Position numbers and translations under genes: made by a program
Part shown: one piece after another, positions 1 through 10,400 of the stretch
How positions within the stretch are numbered: position 1 is the first letter of the stretch
Layout: each line of letters opens with the position of its first letter
Notes under the pieces: model-generated
Told to the model about the DNA's origin: nothing
What the model saw: only the letters and a program-made list of their open reading frames with translations
Databases searched by the model: none
Assembly: GCA_907165275.2 (NCBI GenBank)
Contig: OU015666.1
Location: forward strand, 216,001 to 280,000
Length of the DNA: 64,000 nucleotides
Origin: Zygaena filipendulae
Taxonomy: Eukaryota > Arthropoda > Insecta > Lepidoptera > Zygaenidae
Direction of reading: 5' to 3'

Positions 1-1513
1 AACTTTATATAATACTTTTTCGTTATATTTTTATATTCCTGACTATAGTAAACTTTAGAAAATATATCGAACAATAATGGGAAAACTCTGTGGAGTGAAA
101 AGTTGCCCACTGGGCGTAAATCGAAAAAAAAAAAGAAAAAGCGGAAGTAGAAAACAATTTGATGCTTCTCGACGGACACTTTTCATACACAGAGATGGTT
201 CTCGAAAATTATTTTGATGCATATTCGAATGAAAACAAATTTGACTCGAGTTCATTTGCACTCGAGTGATGTAGTTACCCGAGTGACTCGAGTCACAAAA
301 TCCCACTCGAGTCACATCTCTATTTTAGACCACAAACCGTAATGATTACCTGTGTAAACCAAATAACCTACAGTCTCCTATCCAAAATTCCGAATCCGCA
401 TCCTTTTCATGTTTATCATCGTTTCCCTACCTTGAAACTGGATGTGCAAACCGCGCGATGCCATAACAAAAAAAAAAAAAAAACATTATTTTTTTGTACT
501 ATAGCGTACGTTTATCATTGAAAGTTGAGATATTATATCTTAGCATTTAGGGTACTGCTCTATTGGGCAAGTCTAGTTGTGACCGCATCTAAGTAGTTTG
601 TGGGTCCGTCTAATATCTACCAAATATCTACAGACATTGAGGCGTCCGAGCAGACATAAGTCTAGTCTAGCTAAGAAGCTGAGAAGTTTACGGCAACGGA
701 CAAAACATTGTTGACGACGCGCGACGCTTGAACATAGGCGGTTTATACTTTAATTATATAGATAATGTTTGGAAGTAATTTATAATAGGGTACTTGCATG
801 ATTTTTTTTTTCAGTCTATTTTAAAGATTTAATATGGCCTACTTAAACCTTAGAGCAACTTCCTTCCTCGGAACTTTTGGAGGAAACCGAAGAAATCAGC
901 ACGAAATGTCTTATTATATGTTCATGAGCACATAAAAAACCATCAATTTGAAAATTATTGTCCAATACAGCACCTAATAATACAACAAAATCCATTTATA
1001 TCCATTTTTTATCGACATGAAAAAAAAATGACCAAACCAAAATCTTTGATCCCGCCAAAAAACTACAAAATTATTATTCTGTATCTGTGGTTCTATGCCA
1101 TAGGGCATCTACATAGTCTGTAGTGCCGGACTTTTGGCGGGATTTTTACCAAAAAGGATGTCAGTGTAAAGATCTGCTGCCAAAAGTTCCAGTAAAGCAT
1201 CGAAATGCATCTCATCAATGCATTTCAAATGTAAAAACTTCAGAAGAAAAATATAACTGAATTGGCTGTATGCACTTAGCTTCTTTTGCCTTCCCCACTG
1301 GGTTAAATTTAATAAAAACAAACCTGTGTTACCTTGACCTGCTTGACAAATGAAAAAAAAAAAAAAGACAGTTCAAAGTTGACAAGACTATTGAATAATG
1401 AATATTGATCTAATTCTATTGATGAATTTGTATTTCTATTTGTGAGTTAATTTTTGTTTCTGTTGTAAGAATTACGTAAGGCGTTGCGTTGGGGACAAAA
1501 TTAATAAAGAAGG
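1..1513. other. Non-coding flank upstream of NDUFS3
   Basis: No convincing gene is visible. Positions 244-312 hold a cluster of five palindromic ACTCGAGT-like words. Positions 783-1330 hold a copy of an interspersed element, described separately. The last ~100 bases before the NDUFS3 start are the probable promoter and 5' UTR, but I see no clear TATA box. Confidence 0.5.
783..1330 (+). repeat. Interspersed element, family B (near-complete copy)
   Basis: The left end reads 'gggtacttgcatga', then a T-run, then 'ccagtctatttt' and 'atggcctacttaaac'. The right end carries 'gtatgcactta' and 'cttttgccttc'. The same two ends recur in the same order at 58427-58845, and pieces occur at 32740-32815, 49250-49580 and 53720-54100. 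No coding capacity is visible. It is probably a non-autonomous element, but I did not identify clean terminal repeats or a target duplication. Confidence 0.6.
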
Positions 1514-2308
1514 ATGTCGTTCTTCTTAAAACGCGCTACAAATACAAGCTACCAACTCGGCCGAGCCGTTTTAAATTATGCAAAACGGCCAACAATACAA
1601 CACGTCGCTATGAAAAGTGATGATGCTGCACTGCAAGTAGAAACAAGGCCTACTGTGGCCAAAATAGATCCACTACAAAAGTCGCAGCTTGTAGACTTTG
1701 GAAAATATGTAGCGGAATGTATGCCTAAATACGTACAGAAGGTGCAGTTAACATCTGGTAACGAGTTGGAGGTTCTTGTGCCCACCGAAGGGGTTATACC
1801 CGTACTACAGTTCCTGAAGGACCACCACAGCGCGCAATTTGCGAGTCTCGTCGACATCGCTGGCATGGATGTGCCCTCGCGCCAGTACAGATTCGAAATC
1901 ATATACAACCTACTGTCTTTGCGATATAATGCGCGTATTAGAGTAAAGACGTACACAGATGAACTGACCCCTGTCGACTCTGCATGCGAAGTCTTTAAGG
2001 CTGCTAACTGGTATGAAAGAGAAATTTGGGATATGTATGGAGTGTTCTTTGCCAACCATCCTGATTTGAGAAGGATACTAACAGACTATGGATTTGAGGG
2101 TCACCCTTTCAGGAAGGACTTCCCACTCAGTGGCTATGTAGAAGTACGCTATGATGATGAGCAGAAGCGTGTGGTTGTGGAGCCCCTGGAACTGGCTCAA
2201 GAGTTCAGACGCTTTGAGCTGAGTGCCCCATGGGAACAATTCCCCAATTTTAGAGGAAACCCTGCCGAGGAAGTCACTAACCCATCAGAGGAGAAATCTA
2301 AGCAATAA
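1514..2308 (+). CDS. NDUFS3: NADH dehydrogenase (ubiquinone) iron-sulfur protein 3, mitochondrial
   Basis: This is the 30-kDa subunit of respiratory complex I. It lies in the hydrophilic matrix arm, where it helps assemble the peripheral electron-transfer module; it binds no cluster itself. The 264-aa product has the family's usual length. The N-terminus (about residues 1-40) is basic with almost no acids, as expected for a matrix-targeting presequence. The family core is complete: '[13 protein letters not shown]' followed by '[20 protein letters not shown]' matches the complex I 30-kDa signature, and '[14 protein letters not shown]' and 'ELAQEFRRF' follow. The start chosen is the first ATG and gives the presequence. 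The reading frame is not split by introns. A poly(A) signal lies at 2342-2347. Identification is from conserved motifs and is very secure. Confidence 0.97.
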   Translation: MSFFLKRATNTSYQLGRAVLNYAKRPTIQHVAMKSDDAALQVETRPTVAKIDPLQKSQLVDFGKYVAECMPKYVQKVQLTSGNELEVLVPTEGVIPVLQFLKDHHSAQFASLVDIAGMDVPSRQYRFEIIYNLLSLRYNARIRVKTYTDELTPVDSACEVFKAANWYEREIWDMYGVFFANHPDLRRILTDYGFEGHPFRKDFPLSGYVEVRYDDEQKRVVVEPLELAQEFRRFELSAPWEQFPNFRGNPAEEVTNPSEEKSKQ

Positions 2309-2341
2309 ACTTTGAGCTGTTTAATTTTAACTGAATTTGTA

Positions 2342-2347
2342 AATAAA
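2342..2347 (+). terminator. Poly(A) signal of NDUFS3
   Basis: AATAAA lies 34 bases after the stop codon, in an AT-rich 3' UTR. It is the expected position for a short animal 3' end. Confidence 0.7.
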
Positions 2348-2829
2348 ATATGTAGACACACAGTAAACCTCTATTTTTTTGATGTTTCTTTTTGTTCATG
2401 ATGTAGGTACATTGATGTAAAAAAGTTAACATAATATCACTGATGGTGTAGCATCACTACATGCCAAAACCTTTTTATATTAAATTATGATAAATGTATC
2501 GATTCTCCTTATTTCTTCAAGCTTATCGAAATAATTTTCTTATCTTTTCTTATTTTACAAAATAAAAAAAAATATCGAAAGTCATTTTAAAAACCTTATT
2601 TGGATTTTTCAAGAACTGGCATCTTTAAGAAGAGAAAAAATAAAGGAAGGTGAAAGGGTAGCAAGACACCAAGTTTGTGTGAGGAGTGATTTCATTCTTT
2701 GATTCAAAACAAACTATGAATTGGAATTGTTATTATTTGTATTGCACACAATTAGTGTCCAATCAACTGCCTGAAAAAGAGTCTTTAATTTCAACTGAGG
2801 AGCTGACAGGAGCCTAATGTGTTATTTTA

Positions 2830-3010
2830 TCCTAGCAATTGGCGCCCATGCGTGGTTGTTTTCTGCCATTCCCATTCCTGATTCTAGGTTGGCAATGCAC
2901 CTGCATGCTTTCTGGTATTGCAGATGTCCATGGGAAGCAGTAATGACTTATCATCAGTTGTGCCACCTGCCTGTTTGCCCCCTATGATATTATAAAGACT
3001 ATCTGTGGCA
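2830..3010 (+). repeat. Interspersed repeat, family C
   Basis: Contains 'ggttggcaatgcacctgca', 'gctttctggtattgcagatg' and 'tgtttgccccctatgat'. A closely similar block occurs at 41395-41525, where it ends in an A-run, and a fragment of its end occurs at 30855-30907, also with an A-run. The A-rich tail suggests a retroposed SINE or the 3' end of a LINE. The class is not determined. Confidence 0.6.
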
Positions 3011-3596
3011 ACATGAGGTGATAACTGAGCAAGTGCAAAAGCGCCAGAGCATACTGCATAGAGACAGTAGCAATACAGCACGCCCCGCGGGTGGCGCAGC
3101 GGCAGCACGGGAACTGTATTGTGGCGCTAGCTTTTTTTTTATATATAACATTGGATTTTTTTATCGCTATGAGAGTGATTATAGTTATAAGAGCCTTTTA
3201 ATTAAGTACTTTTTTTGCCTGAGGGGATTCGGTTCCGAAGTTAACGTGGTACACACTAACTAGATTAAATGAATATATTCCTTAGAATAAACAGCATTTA
3301 CAAAAGTTTAAGTCTCAAGTAATTTGGTCACGGTTTCGAAGTACGTTTTAGAAATTTCTATGGACCTAATCTTCAGAAATCATAATAAAAATTGTAAAAC
3401 TCGACATGCCGCTCGTATGGAGTGCCACTTAGAGCAACGCGGGCCCTCGGCGGACCGAGGGGAGTAGCCATACGTAGGCGTTCCCCTCTGTCAAAGTATA
3501 AGTCCACGCGGCCATATACGTATAATAAAACTAGTTGCAGCCGGACTGCTCACTAGACTAAGTTTAGTTGCGCGAGTGAATTGACGTCCTTTAAAA

Positions 3597-5212
3597 ATGC
3601 CGAATTGTTCTGTTTTTTGCTGCAAAAACAGATCTGCCACATCGAGTTTACAAAACAATGGCGTTACCTTTCATATGTAAGTAATTTTTAATCACCTAAC
3701 TACTTTTAAGCGTTTTTAAACTTAAAAATTACAATATTATCGGTCGTGTTGTTTCGGATTTTTTCACCAACACAGGCCGCTCGCTCTCATACAATATGCG
3801 GATCGGTCGAGCGACTGATCCGAGTCTATTTCCGAGAAGTCACTGTCGCCGAGCGATAGTGTTGTTACCGGTTTGTTTGTAGATACCTAGTTATCGATAA
3901 AAATGGCAAAGGTGTCTATGCAGACATTATTGAGATTAAGTTTTCTGATTTATTTAAAATATTATATTATTGTGAGCTTTATTTTAATATACATAGTTTT
4001 ATAATAAAATTGCATTAAATCAAACATAGTACAATACTTACGAGTATTAACACATGTTACTAGAATTACTTAGTGTGAACTTGGACCATAATGTTTTTTA
4101 TTTCTTATTTATTGCAGGTTTCCTAAAGATCCAAATTTAAGGGATGCATGGAAGAAATTTTGTAATAACAAAATAACCTGGTCGCCCACAAGAAATAGTG
4201 TCATTTGCTCAAAACATTTCAAGACCTCTGACTTTCAAGTATTGGCGAACAATAGAAGGAAATTAGTCGAGGGCACCAAACCAACTCTAACGCCACTCTG
4301 TGTTTGTCCCGTAAGTTTTTTTTTAATCTCATTTACAAGGTAAACAAGCGTACATCAGTCCACCTGATGTAGTTCACCTTAGTTATAGTGGTGAAATGAA
4401 GCTTAGATTTATCAACTTCGAAGACTAACAATTTTTAAATTTCTCTTTCCAGAGTCATCAACAATCATTCACTCGAGCAGATGACGGACATAATGCAATT
4501 AGTGCCACCCTCACTATACCTGATTCGTTGACATCTCCGTGTTCATCGTCAACTCCTCAAAATGTGACTTACCTTTTGACCGTTTATTGTAGATGAAGAT
4601 GTTTGATTAAAATAAATAGTTGCATATGGATCAAATAGTAATTTCGACTATTTTACTATCAAGTTTAAGTAAGCTTTATAAAAAGATGATAACAGCATAA
4701 TTATTTTTATTATCTTATTTGCTTTTCAGGCTCAGTCAAAAGAAACATCTAAAAAATGTTGTATGATTCCCAATATTGCACTTACACCAAGAAAAAGAAA
4801 AATGCAGCAACAGATAGACGATCAGAAAAAAAAAATCAAAAGGCTTCAAGCTAAAAATCTTTTCTTAAAGAAAAAAGTTGCTGGGTTAGAAGAAATTCTT
4901 CAAGTTCATGTCATGATAAATAAAGTCCATCTTTATAATATCATCTGTAAGGAAGCGGACACGCTCCCGCGTGCCCGCTCCCTCACCCCGCGTCTAAGGC
5001 GCACACGCGTACGCCAAGCGCATGGTAACAGCCCCGTTACATGCGCTGCGTACGCCGCGCCGCCCGCGCCCCGCTATCGCGATTATATAAGCCGGACCGG
5101 CCGGCGTGACGCCGACACTTGCCGACGGGTTCCCGCGCTGCATGCACGTGCGCCCTGCGCTTCTCCACAGAGCGTACGTGTACAGCGGCGCCTGAACTCA
5201 GCGGTACAGTGA
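3597..5212 (+). CDS. THAP-domain and coiled-coil protein (truncated P-element-like gene), last exon broken by an LTR
   Basis: I read four exons: 3597-3676, 4118-4310, 4453-4563 and 4730 onward. All use GT/AG and stay in frame; the exon-3 donor (GTGACT) is weak. Exons 1-2 encode a THAP zinc-binding domain: Cys4, Cys8 or Cys9 in 'MPNCSVFCC', then 'FPKDPNLRDAWKKFCNN', then the C-x2-H pair in 'VICSKHF', and 'TKPTLTP' in place of the usual AVPTIF box. Exon 4 encodes a basic, heptad-rich coiled coil ('KRKMQQQIDDQKKKIKRLQA' onward). In P-type transposases a THAP domain followed by a leucine zipper forms the DNA-binding N-terminus. The GTP-binding and catalytic parts are missing. The present frame runs into the inserted LTR and stops at 5212. 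Just beyond the insertion every plausible continuation would stop within a few codons, so the protein was already short, about 200 residues. Confidence 0.7.
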
Positions 5213-6055
5213 CCATCCGCTTCCGCCTCCGCACATACCTCGTCCGACACCTATCCTCGCTCGCTAGTGTGCCCGCATTCTGTCGGCCTACCCAGACGCC
5301 GCTCACGCGCCGTCTGGCGACGCCCCACGCTTAGCGGACTCACTAGTGTGGCGAACTCCCGACTTCCTTCCGTCCAGACCCCACAGACCCGTCCAAAACA
5401 ACACCCACACACGCCCCGACGGTGACGGACGGTTTGCGCCAGGGGGCCCCGGCACCCTACGCTGCACCCGGCCGCCGCCCCGCGGGAATTATCTCACCTA
5501 CACACGCCCCGACGGCGACGGATGGTTTGCGCCAGGGAGCCCCGGCACCCTACGCTGCACCCGGCCGCCGCCCCGGGGGGGATACCACTCACCTACACGC
5601 GCCCCGAGGGGTACTCAGCTACTCGCACCAGCTCCGACGGTGACGGACAGTTTGCGCCAGGGGGCCCCGGCACCCTACGCTGCACCTGCCCGCCGCCCCG
5701 GGGCGAACCCAGACAGACACCCACTCACCCACGCCTACTCACCGACCGACCTCAAGCACACAGCCCCTTCCGCTACCGCCTTCCTGCCCCGATTCCCGAC
5801 CGCCCGTCCGACCGTAGCGACCGCGAGCCCCGTAGGGCCTGTGTACTGGGTAGTAGTATAAGAGTAGTCGTTAAGTGCAGCCTGTGTCATTAATAGTGTA
5901 TTCGTAGATAGTTATAGTGGAAATAAACGGGCATCCGCCCGCTAGCACCGTAAGCCGAGCGTTTCATTCCGGATAGGGACCGCCGTACCTCTCTCCTCCT
6001 GGAAACATACGATCGCCCGTGGCCCCGAGACGACGCCCCGGGCCACAGCATCGCA
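4946..6055 (+). mobile_element. GC-rich solo LTR (candidate) inserted in the THAP gene
   Basis: This ~1.1-kb GC-rich block begins TG (4946) and ends CA (6055), with 4-bp 'catc' on both sides (4942-4945 and 6056-6059). It has a TATA box in 'gattatataag' (about 5081-5091) and an AATAAA at about 5924, the promoter and poly(A) arrangement expected of an LTR. No internal retrotransposon genes are present, hence solo LTR. A separate 16-bp repeat, 'ccatctttataatatc', lies at 4927-4942 and 6063-6078. It may be an older local duplication, or an alternative and longer target duplication. The proline/arginine-rich frames inside are composition artefacts. Confidence 0.6.
5409..5705 (+). repeat. Tandem repeats inside the LTR
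   Basis: Three imperfect copies of a GC-rich unit share 'gtttgcgccagggggccccg', then 'gcaccctacgctgcacc', then 'cgccgccccg'. Their equivalent points lie near 5419, 5511 and 5636, so the spacings are about 92 and 125 bases. They fall between the TATA box and the poly(A) signal, that is, in the transcribed R-like part of the LTR. Confidence 0.75.
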
Positions 6056-6396
6056 CATCTTACCATCTTTATAATATCTTCCCTAACCGAGTACTTTAAT
6101 TTATCGATAATGCGTATCGACAGTGTCACAACCATGGCTGTAAGCAACGTGTCAATGTAGTTGTGTCACCTCATTATACTGTTATGACACAGAATGTATC
6201 TATGTGTGTGTGAAATTGTCAGCGTATTTTTTAATTTGGTATGTGTGAGTTTCGTAGTGACAGACGATTATATTTGTGTGAGAATTAGAGAAAGTGTGCG
6301 TAGCGCAGATTTCCCCCCGCAAAAAATGACAGATAGTTTTGTATCGGTAATTAACGCGATGGCTACTCCCCTCCGTGTTGCTCTAAGGAGTGCCAC

Positions 6397-7467
6397 AAGT
6401 AAGCCACAGGGGACAGAGTGGCGGCGCGTTAGGTTTCATCATACGGGCGAAGTCACAGGTCCGTTATTATAGGAGTACTGTGGGTCACACACCACATAGT
6501 CCACCGCCGGCTCGCGTCGCGCGGGGTGCCGCGGCCGCCCGGCGCCCATCCTCGGGTGCAACCAAGCGCCAGTGTAACTGTTTAAGAATGCGAAGATGGC
6601 ATGTCCTACCACTATACACGCCATATTTAGGTTGATGGTAAAATTTTATTCTTGAATAATATACTAGAATTTCTAACAATTCCTCATACTCATTCACATT
6701 TATGCTTAATAAAATAAAACAACAATTGATTCATTCTTTTGTTTATTATACTCATTATTTTTATCAAGTAAATTATAATAAAAACTCCACCATTATATTA
6801 AATAATCAATTCATCAGTTGAAGTAAAATTAAAATGTGACTGAATGTGGTGCTTCTCAAGGAAGGTTTGTGCTGCTTATACAAAATCGGTTTAGTATGAT
6901 TCATGTACTAGTTAAGAATGCGTTTGTATCATGGTTGCCTGAGAGAAATTTCTTTTAAAAATAAGGCCGCTCTTTGTTATCTATTCTAGTTAATTATTCA
7001 TGTACCTATTTTTATTATTATTGTGGTAACAATAAAGAAAATTTGATTGTATTTTTTTTTATGATGGCAGGAAAATATTATTGCATATGGTATAGTTTTT
7101 ATCTCGACCGTTTACGTTTCTTTTTAACTGAACCCGTTCCGGCACAAAAGACCACATGAGTCATGACACTCGCACGGTTCCTGAGGCGCACTGCCAGTTG
7201 CCACGGATACTCTTGCGCCAGGAACGACCCGGAGCGAGAGTCGCAGCCTTCGACAGGACATCTCCTATACAGTTAATTACATCTTTGATTTTTATAATAC
7301 TATTTTTCAGATATTTCCTTGTAGTACAGTAAATTTTACACTATGGTAACGTCGATCGCAATGAACCTTGGGACTGGCAATAAGCATAGTGCTTTATATA
7401 AATAAAAACAAAATCCAAGCGGGAAGCGCAACAGGCGGGGTTGGTGGTGGTGGGGGTGGCGGGGCGG
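6397..7467. other. Intergenic region between the THAP element and the cactin 3' end
   Basis: A GC-rich block at 6420-6560 and another at about 7130-7265 have no recognisable coding content. The rest is AT-rich. The last part (7440-7467) is a G/T-rich simple-sequence tract just after the cactin stop codon on the minus strand. I see no gene. Confidence 0.5.
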
Positions 7468-10400
7468 CTACCGGCGGTAGCGGTACCGCTTGAAGTGGAA
7501 CCACAGCTGGAAGATGTTGTTGTGGAAGTGGCAGCGGAAGCCGCGCTTGTACGAGTACTCCCACTCGCGGTTTACGATCTTGAAGGCGATGTCCTCGTAG
7601 GGCGGGCCCGCGTGGAAGCGCAGCACCGCGAACTCGGGGTTCTCCGCGCACGGCTTCTGCGCACAAGCGAGCCAACACAACAATAAAAATAGAGAAATTG
7701 TTTTATTTTCACTTTTTTGAGCAGCTATTGTTTACAATCACTCCCTTTGAAGTATTATTGTTCTATTTCACCTCTGTTCGGCTATGATTGTGTTGGGATG
7801 TGCCCATGTAGGTGATGTTCACACACACAAATGGACTCACCGGTACACGTCACTACTACAGCAGCTAGGGCAGAGCGGACTTCGTGAAACAAACACGAAA
7901 CATTTTGTGGTGCAACCAAAATTGCCCCCCCTCAACCAAATCCTAGATCCGCGCCCATCTAAGTGTACCAAGAATGTTTTTTTTTTTGCCATTTTAATAC
8001 ACGTATTGTTAACTAGCTATGTCCCGTCGTTTTACCCGCTTTGTGTATTTTTATATAACAGTTTTTTTCTCTACATCCAATTTATATGAAACAAAGCTTA
8101 TAATGATGTCGCTCTAAGCTAAACTTAATCTACTTGTGAAAATCGCATGATAATCGCGGATCATATTCTTTGATTATATTGTAGTATTGTAGTAGTTTTT
8201 TTCTTTTAAATAAATAGCAATTAAAAATTTCTACAAAACAACATCAATCATTATTCTAAGATAGAATAAAACGTGACAGTGAAAATAAACGAGCACTCAC
8301 CAACGAGAACTCCGGCGTGGAGGTGTTGTCGATGAGGTCCGGGTAGAAGATGTTGAACTTGTACCCCTGCACGATCTTGGGCGGCGGGTTGTCCATGTCG
8401 TAGTGCGTCTGGTTGTACTTGTTCCACTCGAAGCCCGTGTGCACGCGGTTGAAGTAGCGCGGCTTGCGCGGCCGGTACTTGTCCGCCCACGGGCACGGCG
8501 CCTCCGGCAGCGCGTGCTCCGCCGAGAACTGCGCCTCCTCCGCGCGCGCCGGGCCCATCGCGCGCCGCGCCGCCGCCTCCAGGGGCTCCGCCGCCGCCGC
8601 CGCCCCCGCCGCCGGGGGGCGCTCCGCCGCCGCCGCCGCCAGCAGGCGCGCGCGCAGGTAGGCCAGCCGCTGCGCGTCCTCCGCCGGCTCCATGAGCAGC
8701 GTGCCGGGCTCCAGCGCGCGCGGCGACAGGCGCGCCGGCGAGTAGCGCCCCGCCAAGTACTGCGCCTCGCACGCCGCCTCCGCCCGCTCCTCCTCCGCCT
8801 CCGCCGCCGCCTCGGCCTCCGCCTCCGCGCTCGCGCCCGCCGCCGCCAGGGCGCTCGCCTGCGCCTCCGCCGGCGTCTCGCCGGAGTCGAGGGGCGGAGT
8901 GCCCGCGTCCCGACTGCGCGACCGCTCGCGCTCGGGCCCCCGGGCGGGGGTGGCGGGGGCGGCGACGGCGGCGACGGCGGCGACGGCGGCGTCCCCGTCC
9001 GCGGGCTGCACGCCCTGCTCCTGCTTCAGCAGCTGCAGCTTGCGGCGCAGGTTGTCCTGGTGGCGGTCGCGGAGCCGCGCGCGGGCCATGTGCGCTGCCG
9101 GGAGAGGGGAGCGTGAGTGTGGGCGAGTGCTGGCACGCCGCACGCCTGCCAACTGCCGGCCACTCACCCATGAGCTGGCTGAGCAGGCTCTCCCAGTAGC
9201 CGACGTCGACGCCGTCGCGGCGGCCGCTGATCTTGCGCTCGATCTGCGCCTGCAGCGCCTGCAGCTGCGCGCCCGACTTGCCCTTGAAGATCTGCCCGCC
9301 CCGACACAAATTTCAAATTTCAAATATTTATTCTGTAAATAGGCCTCAATGGGCTCTTTTACACGTCAATCATAATATTATATAAAGTTAAGTAATAAAA
9401 ATAAAAAAAAAATACAAAATGCATCAGAGTGACCAAAAGAGGCCTAATTCCATGCTTGCTGGTCATCCAAGTACTCACTCACACTATAATACGCCTTGGA
9501 AATTAATTTTTGTTTAACATAAGTTTTAAATTTAGTAAGAGAGAAATTTGTCGCTGTTTCAGGGATTTTGTTATAAAATATTATACTGTTGACTATAAAA
9601 GTTTTACTTGTTTTATGGAGCCTAGTAATGGGTAATGCTAGCTTATTTTTATTTCTAGTATTTACGCTATGGATATCACAATTTTTCTTCATTTGTGTAT
9701 AATTTTTATGAACGTAAATTAAATTTTCGTAGATATACTGACAGTGGACTGTCATTATATTAATTTTCTTAAACTTATCCCTGAGCGATTCTCTGGGGCC
9801 CATTCTATAGATAGCTCTAACAGCTCTTTTCTGTAAGACGAAGATACTATTAATATCAGCAGCACTACCCCACAACAGAATACCATACGACATAATGCTA
9901 TGGAAGTAGCTGAAATAAACTAAGTTTCTAAGTTTGTCAATTGACGGATTTTTTTAACTGCATAAACTGCAGAACTGAGTTTACTCGATAAGCCAACTAT
10001 ATGTGGACCCCATTGAAGCCTAGCATCTAGTGTGATACCCAAAAATACCGTGGTGTTCTCTAGTGCCAACATTTCATCCTTAATTTTTACATTAGTGTCA
10101 ACTTGCCTTACATTTGGCATGGTAAATTTAATACATTTGGTTTTTTTCTGATTTAAAAGCAAATTATTTATATTAAACCAATTCACCACCTTTGACAGTG
10201 CACTGTTTACATCGTCATAAACCAATTCCTGGCGCTTTACTTTAAATAAAAGTGATGTGTCATCTGCAAACAATACAATGTCATGATGGTCTTTGACGAG
10301 GTATGGCAAGTCATTTATATATACAAGGAATAAGAAAGGCCCCAATATCGAACCCTGCGGTACGCCCATAGCAACCAATGATCCAGAAGACAGCCCTCCG

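Larger units (their letters stand above)
3419..6396 (+). mobile_element. THAP-gene transposon with terminal inverted repeats and 10-bp target duplication
   Basis: The element runs from 3429 to 6386. It is flanked by identical 10-bp copies of 'ggagtgccac' (3419-3428 and 6387-6396). The left end reads 'ttagagcaacgcgg'. The reverse complement of the right end reads 'ttagagcaacacgg'. Both continue into 'aggggagtagccat', but the left copy has a ~16-base GC hairpin ('ccctcgg' and 'ccgaggg') inserted between the two blocks. The interior carries a THAP/coiled-coil gene and, inserted in it, a solo-LTR-like sequence. P-superfamily transposons encode THAP-domain transposases but usually make 8-bp duplications, so the superfamily is an inference. 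No transposase catalytic region is present, so this copy looks non-autonomous. Confidence 0.7.

Noticed and set aside
5037..5893. Several overlapping Pro/Arg-rich open frames
   Set aside because: They lie inside the GC-rich LTR and its tandem repeats. Overlapping frames on both strands reflect composition, and none shows a domain.
8403..9342. Arg/Ala-rich open frames on the plus strand and Gly-rich ones on the minus strand
   Set aside because: Antisense or shifted readings of the GC-rich cactin exon 8. The cactin frame explains the conserved sequence.
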